Source of the DNA: JAXGYX01 sp040772065
Lineage (GTDB): Bacteria > Bacillota > Clostridia > Saccharofermentanales > Fastidiosipilaceae
Length of the DNA: 64,000 nt
NCBI GenBank assembly: GCA_040772065.1
Contig: JAXGYX010000001.1
Span: 930,001 to 994,000 of the forward strand
Direction: 5' to 3'
Shown: positions 19,037 to 27,319 of the stretch, one piece after another
Numbering within the stretch: position 1 is the stretch's first letter
How the letters are laid out: each line of letters starts with the position of its first letter
Notes under the pieces: model-generated
What the model saw: only the letters and a program-made list of their open reading frames with translations
Told to the model about the DNA's origin: nothing
Databases searched by the model: none
Made by a program: the position numbers and the translations under genes

Positions 19037-19729
19037 TTATAGCATATTCAAAGTCTCGGAGGCCGCCCGCTGTTCAGCGGCTTTTTTTGAAGATCCGACA
19101 CCTGTTCCATAGCCGGTCCCGTCTATGTTGACCTGTACGGTAAACAATCTGTTGTGCACGGGTCCTTCCTCGTTGATGATCACGAATTCAATGCGGTGGT
19201 CCACGCCCATCGCCTGAACCCGCTCGATCAGTGTCGTTTTATAATCGTATAACAATTTACCATGTAAAGCCAAATCGAAGTACGGCTTCATGGTCCTCCA
19301 CACCACCGCAAAAGCCTTGTCAAATCCGCCGTCAAGATAAACCGCGCCAAACACGGCCTCAACCGCGTTCGACAAATTGGAGGGTTTCTCCCTTCCCCCC
19401 GTCTGCTCCTCACCTTTGCCCAACCTCAAAAAGTTGGTCAGGCCAAGGCTCAAGGCGGCTTTATATAAAGTGTCCTCGCGAACGATCTGGGCGCGGATAC
19501 GCGACATCTTTCCTTCCGGCAGCAAAGGTCTCACCTGCAGCAATTGATACGTGATGGTTAGGCCAAGCACTGAGTCGCCCAAAAACTCCAGGCGTTCGTT
19601 TTCGTTTATTCCCTCATCCGCGTGTTCATAAGCATAGGTCGAATGGGTCAAAGCTTCCATCAGCAGCAGCTTATTCGCAAATGTGTAGCCTAATTCACGC
19701 TCAAATAAATGATAATCGCTCGATTCCAC
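19037..19729 (-). CDS. rnc: Ribonuclease III
   Basis: RNase III cleaves double-stranded RNA in rRNA maturation and mRNA turnover. The catalytic domain has the signature ERLEFLGDSVLGL. Acidic residues also lie in EAVFGAVYLDGG, and a C-terminal double-stranded RNA-binding domain ends with GSSKKAAEQRAA. The GTG at 19729 is preferred because GGAGG sits six bases upstream; the TTG at 19744 would place the ribosome site inside the gene. This gives 230 residues. It leads the rnc-smc-ftsY transcript and is cut off from acpP by a terminator. Confidence 0.95.
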   Translation of the reverse strand: MESSDYHLFERELGYTFANKLLLMEALTHSTYAYEHADEGINENERLEFLGDSVLGLTITYQLLQVRPLLPEGKMSRIRAQIVREDTLYKAALSLGLTNFLRLGKGEEQTGGREKPSNLSNAVEAVFGAVYLDGGFDKAFAVVWRTMKPYFDLALHGKLLYDYKTTLIERVQAMGVDHRIEFVIINEEGPVHNRLFTVQVNIDGTGYGTGVGSSKKAAEQRAASETLNML

Positions 19730-19751
19730 AAACGTCCTCCTCAATTTACAT

Positions 19752-19784
19752 GCAAAAAGAGATTCGACTTGGCCGAATCTCTTT
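19752..19784 (-). terminator. Terminator between acpP and rnc
   Basis: An 11-bp perfect stem (AAAGAGATTCG / CGAATCTCTTT, 19756-19766 and 19774-19784) has a 7-base loop, followed on the minus strand by TTTTTG. It separates acpP from rnc, which are often one operon in other bacteria. Confidence 0.8.
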
Positions 19785-19804
19785 GTGTCATTTAATCAAA
19801 ATAT

Positions 19805-20044
19805 TCAAGATGCGGATTTCACATACTCGACAGCGTCACCCACGGTTTTGATTTTCTCGGCGTCCTCATCCGGAATGCTGATGTCGAATTCCTGTTCCAT
19901 GGCCATGACGAGCTCAACGATATCCAAAGAGTCCGCGTTCAGATCATCAATGAAGTTGGACTCCAAAGTGACTTCATCCTCTTCCACACTCAGTTGATCC
20001 ACAAGAATTTCCCTAATCTTTGCCAAAACATCTTCTGTAGTCAT
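19805..20044 (-). CDS. acpP: Acyl carrier protein
   Basis: ACP carries growing fatty acyl chains on a 4'-phosphopantetheine arm. The 79-residue acidic helical protein has the attachment motif DLNADSLDIVEL, with Ser39 as the modified residue. A strong GGAGG precedes the ATG. It is monocistronic, with its own TTGACA promoter and terminator. The usual fabD, fabG or plsX neighbours are not here. Confidence 0.95.
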   Translation of the reverse strand: MTTEDVLAKIREILVDQLSVEEDEVTLESNFIDDLNADSLDIVELVMAMEQEFDISIPDEDAEKIKTVGDAVEYVKSAS

Positions 20045-20140
20045 AATCTACCTCCTAAAAGTAACGTTCCATTAAAAATCCATTGTCTGTTGCCAGTGGC
20101 GATACGCTCTGTCAGCATCAATTATCCGTTTTTCATTGTT

Positions 20141-20168
20141 ATGATATCAATAAAAGAAAATGTGTCAA
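20141..20168 (-). promoter_or_regulatory. acpP promoter
   Basis: On the minus strand, -35 TTGACA (20168-20163) and -10 TATCAT (20146-20141) are spaced 16 bp apart, about 95 bp upstream of acpP. Confidence 0.6.
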
Positions 20169-20222
20169 CATTAATTTTTTAAAAATATAGATTTTAACAA
20201 AAAAATCTGTCATACTAAGAGG

Positions 20223-20822
20223 TTATGGTTTTAAAAGGTCCAAATTCGCTTTTAAATATTGAACCAATGAAATCATCGCCAACACAACCGAGGCAACAAT
20301 AAAAAGGTCGGCGATCACACGGACAACCGGAATGATGACCGTCAACCAGCCAAAGCCTTCCAGCACCCGCTGTATCAGCAACAGGATGATACCAATCATC
20401 AAGAACGCGGTCTTCCATTTTCCAATCTGGTTGGCGGATATAATGGTCCCCGCGGATGATCCGAGCATCCTCATTCCACTCACGACAAGGTCACGAAAGA
20501 TAATTAAAATCGGCACAATCGCGTGCAGGCGCCCAAGGTGGACAAAAGCGATGAGCACGGACGTGATCAGCATCTTATCAGCTATCGGATCCAGGAATTT
20601 TCCGAAATCACTGACAATTCCTCGCTTGCGGGCGATGCTGCCGTCAAGATGGTCGGTGAAGGAAGCAGTGATGAAAATCAACAGCGAGATAATTTGACCG
20701 TAGGTGTTGATGAACAGATTCCATCCTGTGTCGACGGGTAAATAAGGCAACGGCATTAAGAATAACAAAATAAAAGGCACAAGAATCATGCGCGTGACGG
20801 TCAGTTTATTTGGAAGATTCAT
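20223..20822 (-). CDS. pgsA: CDP-diacylglycerol-glycerol-3-phosphate 3-phosphatidyltransferase
   Basis: PgsA makes phosphatidylglycerol phosphate, the committed step to PG and cardiolipin. The 199-residue integral membrane protein has the CDP-alcohol phosphotransferase motif DGSIARKRGIVSDFGKFLD, continuing PIAD (DG-x2-AR-x8-G-x3-D-x3-D), and several hydrophobic helices. It overlaps the end of rimO by 17 bp and has GGAGTG upstream. The rimO-pgsA order is the common Bacillota arrangement. Confidence 0.93.
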   Translation of the reverse strand: MNLPNKLTVTRMILVPFILLFLMPLPYLPVDTGWNLFINTYGQIISLLIFITASFTDHLDGSIARKRGIVSDFGKFLDPIADKMLITSVLIAFVHLGRLHAIVPILIIFRDLVVSGMRMLGSSAGTIISANQIGKWKTAFLMIGIILLLIQRVLEGFGWLTVIIPVVRVIADLFIVASVVLAMISLVQYLKANLDLLKP

Positions 20823-22230
20823 AATTTAACACTCCAGTTAGGTCATATTCACAGTGGTCCACAATGGTAACAGGATGGATGGCGCCAATCTTCAATGGAA
20901 TCGGTGACGCGACATAGGTGACCGGATCCACTTCGGGTGCTTGGAAAGGCGCCCTACCTATGTAAAATATACCATCATCTGAAACGGATTCAATCAAAAC
21001 TGATGTGCTTTGACCAATCTTCGCGAGATTTTTTCGTTCAACAATGGTGCGTTGGATCTCCATAATTGTATCAGATCGCCGCCTCGCCTTTGACTCCGCG
21101 ACCAACGGCCTCATTTTGAACGCACGCGTCCCTTCTTCCGGTGAGAAGACAAACGCGCCCAAATGATCAAACTCGATTTCGCGAACAAAATCACATAACT
21201 CCTCGAAGTCTTGCTCGGTCTCGCCCGGAAAGCCAACCATCACTGTGGTCCTTAATGCGCAATCGGGCAACGCCTCGCGTATGCGTGAAAAAGTCCGTGC
21301 CAAAAACTCATGCGTGTCCGCTCGATTCATGGCGCGCAACACCGAATCCGAAGCGTGTTGAATCGGCAAATCGACATATTGAACCACTTTGGACTCTTCT
21401 CGCATCACACTCAATAACTCATCGGTCATTCCATTGGCGTAGGCATAAAGAAAACGGATGCGCTCGATTCCCTTGATAGGAGCGATCTCCCGAATCAATT
21501 GTGCGAGGCGGCGCTCGCCGTAACGATCCAATCCGTAAGCGGTCGTGTCCTGAGCGATCAAAATCACTTCCTTGATTCCAATTTGGGCTAAATAATTCGC
21601 TTCAGCCACCAGGTCGGACATTGGCCGGGAACAAAGACCGCCGCGAATGCCGGGAATGGCGCAATAGGCGCAGCCCTTGTCGCACCCCTCGGAGACCTTT
21701 AGATAGGCATAAGGTCCGGTTGAGACGGGGCGTTTGGCGGACAGATGCCGTAATGCGTCCTCCGGCGCGGTGGATCTGCGGATCAAAGGCGGCGCCTTCG
21801 CCTCGCCGCAAAGAACGGTTGACGATCCTGCCTTCACCGCTCGCTTTTGATAAAGCTCATTTAGCACATCCGCGATTTCGAAATAAGATTTGGTGCCCAA
21901 AATCGCGTCAACTTCGGGAAGCTCCTGTTGAATTTCGTTGGCATAGCGCTGAGACATGCAACCCGTCACGATCAAAAAATCACATGACCCCATAACTTTG
22001 TAATCCGCCATCTCCAGCAGCATGTCAATCGCCTCTCGAACCGCACTTTGCAAAAATCCGCAAGTGTTGACAACGATCACCTCAGCCTCCATCGGATCAA
22101 GGGTGATTTTATAGCCATTGTCGGTCAGGATACCGCTCATATTCTCGGAATCAACAAGGTTTTTGGAACAGCCAAGTGAAATTAAATAGACCGCCACAGC
22201 GTCGGCCACTACCGGATCGATAGCGTACAT
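20806..22230 (-). CDS. rimO: Ribosomal protein uS12 methylthiotransferase RimO, 5' end altered by an IS
   Basis: RimO methylthiolates an aspartate of ribosomal protein S12. Family features are complete: LISLGCSKNLVDSE, VNTCGFLQSA and VTGCMSQ in the N-terminal domain, then radical-SAM CDKGCAYCAIPGIRG, and a C-terminal TRAM domain. The visible reading frame starts at an ATG only three bases from the IS256-type element, with no ribosome site before it. The normal start appears to lie beyond the element at 23565, where AGAGGA-ACGAT-ATG opens a short frame. Enzymatic domains are whole, but native expression is probably disturbed unless the element supplies transcription and an internal GTG start works. 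Confidence 0.88.
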   Translation of the reverse strand: MYAIDPVVADAVAVYLISLGCSKNLVDSENMSGILTDNGYKITLDPMEAEVIVVNTCGFLQSAVREAIDMLLEMADYKVMGSCDFLIVTGCMSQRYANEIQQELPEVDAILGTKSYFEIADVLNELYQKRAVKAGSSTVLCGEAKAPPLIRRSTAPEDALRHLSAKRPVSTGPYAYLKVSEGCDKGCAYCAIPGIRGGLCSRPMSDLVAEANYLAQIGIKEVILIAQDTTAYGLDRYGERRLAQLIREIAPIKGIERIRFLYAYANGMTDELLSVMREESKVVQYVDLPIQHASDSVLRAMNRADTHEFLARTFSRIREALPDCALRTTVMVGFPGETEQDFEELCDFVREIEFDHLGAFVFSPEEGTRAFKMRPLVAESKARRRSDTIMEIQRTIVERKNLAKIGQSTSVLIESVSDDGIFYIGRAPFQAPEVDPVTYVASPIPLKIGAIHPVTIVDHCEYDLTGVLNYESSK

Positions 22231-22233
22231 TTA

Positions 22234-23536
22234 AGTTTGCAACTTTAGAAGAAAGAGTCATAGGACTTCGTTACAATGATTGTTAAGGAAAAAAACAAAT
22301 CGGTGTAAGGAGAAATCACTATGACTCAAAATCAAGATACCACAAACCTAGAAGCAATGCTCTGGCAATTTATGGGAATGGACGATCCAATGCGCAGTAT
22401 GTTGGAATGGCTTTGCAATCAATTGATGGAAGCGGAAGTGTCCCATCAAATTGGCGCAAAGAAACATGCTCAAAGCGAAGAACGTATTAGCAGCCGCAGC
22501 GGATATCGCGTACGCCGCTTCGATACGAGGATGGGCACCAGCTATCTAATGGTTCCAAAAGTGCGCAAAGGTGGTTACATTCCGTTTTTTGTGACGGAAC
22601 GCAAACGCAGCGAGGTAGCGCTGATTCAAGTGGTCCAGGAAGCATATATTCAGGGCGTATCCACCCGAAAAATGGAAAGGCTGGCAGCAAGTCTAGGGAT
22701 AGACAGCCTGTCCGGAAGCCAGGTCAGTCAGATGACGAAAGGGCTAAATGAGCAAGCAGAGGCTTTTCGCCATCGAGCGTTGACCATGGACTATCCGGTG
22801 ATTTGGGTGGATGCTCTTTACGAGAAGGTTCGTTATGATCATCGAGTGGTCAGCATGGCGATTCAGATCGTCTGTGGTGTCGCAGAGGACGGTCATCGTG
22901 AGATCCTAGCGATTGAGCCGATGTTGGAAGAATCGGAAGAAAGCTACCGCTTACTTTTTCAAAGCTTGCGTGAACGAGGATTGAAAACGCCAAAACTAAT
23001 TGTCTCGGATGCTCATAACGGCTTAACGGCCGCTATTCGAAAATGTTTTCCCGGCAGCAGCTGGCAACGTTGCAAAGTACATTTTATGCGTAATATCCTG
23101 GTACATGTTTCCAGAGCGGAAAAAGACCGCTTCGCCGCTCAGCTCAAACTCATCTGGCAGGCCAGTAGCATGGAAGAAGCTGTTGTGCTGGCACGCAGAT
23201 TGGCTGAGTTATATGAGAAACGATTTCCAAAAGCAATTGAGATTTTGGAAGCAGGGCTGGAAGACAGTTTAACGTTTTATGCGTTCCCCACGCTGGACAG
23301 CAGAAAAATCAGTTCCAACAATATTATGGAACGGTTGAATCGAGAGATTCGGCGTAGGACAAAGGTAATTGGAATCTTCCCTAATCCTGAATCTTATGTT
23401 CGATTGATTTCGATCTACCTTCTGGAATACAGTGAGGACTGGTCCAGCTCTCGAGCCTATCTTAGTGCCAGATCATTGGAATCAATCGTGTTAGAAGCCG
23501 CATAAGCTGTAATGAAGTTCTATGAAGTTGCGAACT
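22234..23536 (+). mobile_element. IS256-family insertion sequence, about 1.3 kb
   Basis: The element is bounded by inverted repeats. The outer left end AGTTTGCAACTT (22234-22245) matches the right end (23525-23536) at 11 of 12 positions. An inner block CATAGGACTTCGTTACA (22259-22275) matches 23508-23524 at 15 of 17. The two blocks are contiguous at the right end but split by 13 bp at the left end. It holds one full transposase gene. I found no clear 8-9 bp target duplication: TACATTTA on the left against AAATTTGA on the right. It lies at the 5' end of rimO in the opposite orientation. Confidence 0.85.
22321..23505 (+). CDS. IS256-family (mutator-type) transposase
   Basis: This 394-residue DDE transposase has the expected acidic residues in the patterns VIWVDALYEK, LIVSDAHNGL and NIMERLNREIRRRTKVIG, with a CKVHFMRN motif between the second and third. 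Length and motifs are those of an intact IS256/mutator family enzyme. A GGAG ribosome site precedes the ATG. No frameshift is seen, so the element could still be active. Confidence 0.95.
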   Translation: MTQNQDTTNLEAMLWQFMGMDDPMRSMLEWLCNQLMEAEVSHQIGAKKHAQSEERISSRSGYRVRRFDTRMGTSYLMVPKVRKGGYIPFFVTERKRSEVALIQVVQEAYIQGVSTRKMERLAASLGIDSLSGSQVSQMTKGLNEQAEAFRHRALTMDYPVIWVDALYEKVRYDHRVVSMAIQIVCGVAEDGHREILAIEPMLEESEESYRLLFQSLRERGLKTPKLIVSDAHNGLTAAIRKCFPGSSWQRCKVHFMRNILVHVSRAEKDRFAAQLKLIWQASSMEEAVVLARRLAELYEKRFPKAIEILEAGLEDSLTFYAFPTLDSRKISSNNIMERLNREIRRRTKVIGIFPNPESYVRLISIYLLEYSEDWSSSRAYLSARSLESIVLEAA

Positions 23537-23576
23537 AAATTTGACACTAACACCGGATCGTTCATATCGTTCCTCT
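23537..23576 (-). pseudogene. Probable displaced 5' end of rimO
   Basis: On the minus strand AGAGGA (23576-23571) and an ATG at 23565-23563 start the frame MNDPVLVSN, which runs into the IS. If an 8-bp duplicated target is removed in thought, this frame continues into the first codons of the remaining rimO in phase. With no removal it hits a stop. This supports, but does not prove, that this is the original rimO start. Confidence 0.5.
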
Positions 23577-23691
23577 ACTAATTCTATATTTGACGTGAAA
23601 TAGGCCTTTTGCGCAGGGTCACGTCTATGTTATACGCTTCGACAAGTATAGCGAATTTTATTTAGTCGGACAGCGGATAATTCACAAAATG

Positions 23692-23720
23692 AAAAACACA
23701 GCGGACCGCATAGTCCGCTG
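23692..23720 (-). terminator. Terminator after recX
   Basis: An 8-bp perfect stem (CAGCGGAC / GTCCGCTG, 23699-23706 and 23713-23720) is followed on the minus strand by GTTTTTC. It ends the recA-recX transcript before rimO. Confidence 0.75.
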
Positions 23721-23738
23721 ATTCAAAACAGTTTATTC

Positions 23739-23790
23739 CGCTATTGCGTCCTGTGACACTAGATCGCTATTGCGTCCTGTGAAACTAGAT
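23739..23790. repeat. 26-bp tandem duplication at the recX 3' end
   Basis: Two direct 26-bp copies, 23739-23764 and 23765-23790, differ at one base. The second copy includes the recX stop and last codon bases; the first repeats them downstream. Confidence 0.9.
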
Positions 23791-24363
23791 CAATGAATCC
23801 CGTAGCTCCGCGACCAGCGCGTCGAAAACAGGAAGGGCCACACTTAGCTCAAATCCACGTCCGCCACAGGCACGCAGCACTTTGCTCTTGATCTTCAGAC
23901 CGGTTTCGGAAAATTCCGTCATGTTCGCGAGCTGAACGATCGACTGTTCGCACTTTGTCTCTAAAAACTCGCGCACACGAGTCGTGTCGTCGATCGGTTC
24001 CTCATCGATCGCCAGTTCGATCGCTTCGCCTTTCATGCCCAGACCGCGCATGCGAAAACGCAAGGCGCGCTCGCCTTCCGCTTTTCTGCCACGCCGTTCG
24101 CGAACGACCGCGCAAGCCAGTTTGTAATCATCGATATATCCATCTCGTTCCAAATCTGAAATCACGATCGAAATGATGTCCGGCGCGATTCCTTTATCAG
24201 CGAGATGAGCGCTCACCCGTCCGCTGGTTCTGCGACGCGCGACACCAATATAGCGAATCGCCAGACCTCTCACCCGGGCGTATCCATCCGGTTCGCGGCA
24301 CTCCTCCCAATCGGCTTCAGTCAGACAATCCACAATTGTTTTCATCGATAGGCTCACCTTCAT
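23785..24363 (-). CDS. recX: RecX regulatory protein
   Basis: RecX binds RecA filaments and limits their extension. The 192-residue helical protein has the family patterns ALRYIGVARRRTSGRV-like at the start and YIDDYKLACAVVRERR in the middle (predicted three-helix repeats). The start overlaps the recA stop by one base (TAATG), so translation is coupled and it shares SOS control with recA. A second possible ATG lies six codons in. Identification rests mainly on the position after recA plus the repeat pattern. Confidence 0.85.
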   Translation of the reverse strand: MKVSLSMKTIVDCLTEADWEECREPDGYARVRGLAIRYIGVARRRTSGRVSAHLADKGIAPDIISIVISDLERDGYIDDYKLACAVVRERRGRKAEGERALRFRMRGLGMKGEAIELAIDEEPIDDTTRVREFLETKCEQSIVQLANMTEFSETGLKIKSKVLRACGGRGFELSVALPVFDALVAELRDSLI

Positions 24364-25553
24364 TACATATCTTCCAATCCCAAGATATCGTCGTCAGACA
24401 GGTTGTCCTCGTCGTCAGACAGGTTGCCCTCGTCCGGCGTCAAGTCAAGATCGGTATCCTCGTCGGTCAACGCCGACTCGTCATCTTCAACTTCAACTTC
24501 ATCGTCTTGTCGCATGATTTCCAGTTGACTCATCAACTCATCGTGAATTTCCGCCATCAGATCCGGATTATCTTCCAGATAACGCTTGGCGTTGTCGCGC
24601 CCCTGGCCAATCCGCTCGTCGCCATAGGAAAACCAGCTGCCACTCTTTTTGATGATGTTCTCTTCTACCGCCATGTCAAGCAGGCTGCCGCTTTGTGAAA
24701 TCCCCTGTCCATAGATCAAGTCGAATTCGACATCTTTGAATGGAGGAGCCACCTTGTTTTTAACAATCTTAATTTTTGTCCGATTGCCGATGATCTCAGT
24801 GCCCGAGCGTAGCGCCTCGGCCCTTCTGACATCCATCCGCACCGACGCGTAAAACTTCAGCGCCCGTCCACCGGTGGTGGTCTCCGGGTTTCCAAACATG
24901 ATGCCGATTTTCTCACGTAGCTGATTGATAAAAATAATCGAGGTGTGCGAGCGACTGACAACGGGAGTCAGCTTGCGCAGCGCCTGCGACATCAGGCGGG
25001 CCTGAGCGCCCACCGTCGCGTCACCCATTTCGCCATCGATTTCAGACTTAGGCACCAGGGCGGCGACCGAGTCCACCACGATCACGTCCAGCGCGCCCGA
25101 GCGAACCAGCGCCTCGGTGATTTCGAGCGCCTGCTCGCCCGCGTCCGGCTGAGAGACAATCAAGTTGTCGATGTCAACTCCAAGACGGGCGGCGTAGGTG
25201 GGATCCAGCGCATGCTCGGCGTCGATGAACGCCGCGTTGCCGCCCAACTTTTGCGCCTCGGCGATAATGTGCAGCGCCACTGTGGTCTTGCCCGAGGACT
25301 CCGGCCCAAAAATCTCAATGACACGCCCACGGGGCACGCCACCGATGCCCAGAGCGACATCCAGCGCGATGCATCCGGTCGGGATGGCGTCCACATCGAC
25401 CTTGGCGTGCTCACCCAGCCTCATCAGCGAACCTTTGCCAAACTGTTTCTCTATGCCGCTCCAGGCGACCTCCAAAGCCTTCTCCCGCTCTTTGTTGTCG
25501 TCCTTGCGACTGATTTGATCCACGGATTTGCCCGCGGCCTTCTTTTTCGCCAT
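24363..25553 (-). CDS. recA: RecA recombinase
   Basis: RecA pairs homologous DNA and triggers LexA self-cleavage. The 396-residue protein has Walker A GPESSGKT (83-90), VVDSVAALVP and MFGNPETTTGGRALKFYASVR, and an unusually long acidic C-tail rich in Asp/Glu with repeated NLSDDE. The ATG at 25553 is chosen because GGAGG lies nine bases upstream; the ATG nine bases earlier would abut the ribosome site. A LexA box lies about 50 bp upstream. Confidence 0.97.
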   Translation of the reverse strand: MAKKKAAGKSVDQISRKDDNKEREKALEVAWSGIEKQFGKGSLMRLGEHAKVDVDAIPTGCIALDVALGIGGVPRGRVIEIFGPESSGKTTVALHIIAEAQKLGGNAAFIDAEHALDPTYAARLGVDIDNLIVSQPDAGEQALEITEALVRSGALDVIVVDSVAALVPKSEIDGEMGDATVGAQARLMSQALRKLTPVVSRSHTSIIFINQLREKIGIMFGNPETTTGGRALKFYASVRMDVRRAEALRSGTEIIGNRTKIKIVKNKVAPPFKDVEFDLIYGQGISQSGSLLDMAVEENIIKKSGSWFSYGDERIGQGRDNAKRYLEDNPDLMAEIHDELMSQLEIMRQDDEVEVEDDESALTDEDTDLDLTPDEGNLSDDEDNLSDDDILGLEDM

Positions 25554-25604
25554 ATTATCCATCCTCCATGGGTTGTTTCAAAACATTCGGGAAATTCACC
25601 CGAT

Positions 25605-25618
25605 CGAACATTCGTTCT
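25605..25618. promoter_or_regulatory. LexA (SOS) box upstream of recA
   Basis: CGAACATTCGTTCT contains a perfect GAAC-N4-GTTC (25606-25617) upstream of recA. With the lexA box at 945-958 it shows the SOS operator type of this organism. Confidence 0.85.
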
Positions 25619-25659
25619 TTTTTATTATAGGCAGCATTTTTCGCCACGTCAATCTGAAT

Positions 25660-27264
25660 TCAAACATATTTTCCGTTTCTGGATTTGAACCGTTTTGAAA
25701 TCGAACCCAACACACTGTGAATCTCGGGCATGTTCAACAAATATGAAAGTGTGGCATACATGGCGAAGGCCAGCAGAAAACGCCCACCCAGCCAACCAAG
25801 ACGTGCGAGCTTGCCGGCCGGGTTCCAGCCACCCATGAATATTTGAAAAACCGCCAACACAACAGCCATTCCGACGCAGCAGATGATTTCTTTCCAAATG
25901 AATGAGCCCAGGCCACGCGGCGCCATGGAGCGAAACATCTTGCGAAACGAAATAAGTAAAAAACAGGCGCCGATCAAACTGCCCAGCGCATACCCCAGCG
26001 ATAATCCGCGATGGCCCAGCACATTCGGATTGGATAGGAAATAGCCAAAAAGGACCGTCATCATCAGGGAAAGTATAGAATTTAAAAGTGGCATGAATGT
26101 TTTTTTAGTCGCGTAAAAACTTTGATTCATAATGAAAACAATTGTGTGAGTCACAATGGTGAGACAAAAGAAGGCCAATATATCGCCGGTGATCCGCACA
26201 GCCTGCTCGGTATAGGCGGAGCTCCATTGAAAAACCCCTCTGACAAGATCATAGCGCAAAAAATAAAATGACAACGCGCAGGGCACTGTCAGGTACAGAG
26301 CACGTTTAAGAGATGAGCCGATCAGCTCACCCGCCTCCCTCGTGTTGTGATCGGCGATATGCCGAGACAAGGTTGGCAACATGACATTGCCGACCGCCAC
26401 GGCGAACACGCCCCAAGGCAGCATCCACAGCGAGGTCGCGTTCTTCAAGGAAGCCGGAGTGCCGGCGGGCAGCTCTTTCATAAAGACATTCAGAATCATA
26501 TTGTTGATTTGGGGGATAGAAGCTGAGATCAAAGTGGGAATCGCCAGGCGAATGATTTTACGCGTGCCGGCGTCCCGCGTATCAAGTGAGAAACGAAAAT
26601 TTTGCAGTTCGCTTTTCGCCATATAGGCCTCAAACATAAAAAAGATCAGCGCACTGATCGCGATGCCGATCGCCACGCGCAGCACCGCCGCGTCGTTAGC
26701 CGCTCCGAACACCGCGAGGCTGATGACAACCATGAGATTGTAGATCACCGGACCAAATGAGGAGGCTGTGAATTTGCGATACGAATTCAAGATTCCGATC
26801 GTCAACGCGGCCATCATCATGAAAAAGGTCTGTGGAAACAGTCTCCTTGACACACCGACCGCCAGCGCGTGGGTATCGGGGCGGGTGAACAACCCCATGA
26901 TCTGAGGAGAAAACAGTTCACCCAGCAGCACGGCGAGTAACATGAACACCGTGGCGAGGCTGATGAACACACTGACACTTCGCCAGGTCTCCTTTTCCTC
27001 TTTTTTACCGATCGCGGCGGACAAGGTCGGCACAACAGCCGCTTGAATCGATCCGCCAATTAAAATCTCATATAAAAAATCCGGAATGAGAAAGCCTTGA
27101 AAGTACGAATCCGCAAGTCTGCCGTAACCAAAACGATTGACCGCCAAAATATCGCGTAATTGACCGGTCAGGCGGCTTAAAACAATCGTGAACATCATGA
27201 TCGCCGTCGCCTTCATGATCGAGGCCGACTCGGCGCGTCTCTCCTGCTTTAAAGAACTATTCAT
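25660..27264 (-). CDS. murJ: Lipid II flippase MurJ (MviN family)
   Basis: MurJ moves lipid-linked peptidoglycan precursors across the membrane. The 534-residue polytopic protein has about 13-14 hydrophobic segments. The family N-terminal pattern is TIVLSRLTGQLRDILAVNRFG, then ADSYFQGFLIPDFLYEIL and GSIQAAVVPTLS, with conserved charged residues in the core helices. The ATG at 27264 follows AAAGGAGAG. It lies between cinA and recA, an unusual but same-strand position. Confidence 0.88.
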   Translation of the reverse strand: MNSSLKQERRAESASIMKATAIMMFTIVLSRLTGQLRDILAVNRFGYGRLADSYFQGFLIPDFLYEILIGGSIQAAVVPTLSAAIGKKEEKETWRSVSVFISLATVFMLLAVLLGELFSPQIMGLFTRPDTHALAVGVSRRLFPQTFFMMMAALTIGILNSYRKFTASSFGPVIYNLMVVISLAVFGAANDAAVLRVAIGIAISALIFFMFEAYMAKSELQNFRFSLDTRDAGTRKIIRLAIPTLISASIPQINNMILNVFMKELPAGTPASLKNATSLWMLPWGVFAVAVGNVMLPTLSRHIADHNTREAGELIGSSLKRALYLTVPCALSFYFLRYDLVRGVFQWSSAYTEQAVRITGDILAFFCLTIVTHTIVFIMNQSFYATKKTFMPLLNSILSLMMTVLFGYFLSNPNVLGHRGLSLGYALGSLIGACFLLISFRKMFRSMAPRGLGSFIWKEIICCVGMAVVLAVFQIFMGGWNPAGKLARLGWLGGRFLLAFAMYATLSYLLNMPEIHSVLGSISKRFKSRNGKYV

Positions 27265-27319
27265 TAACTCTCCTTTGCGCAAAGGCCGATGATCCAAATA
27301 TGTACAGTAAGCGAAGATG

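Noticed and set aside
22226..23544. Target-site duplication of the IS256 element
   Set aside because: The 8-bp flanks TACATTTA and AAATTTGA agree at too few positions. Shifting the boundary by a few bases did not help.
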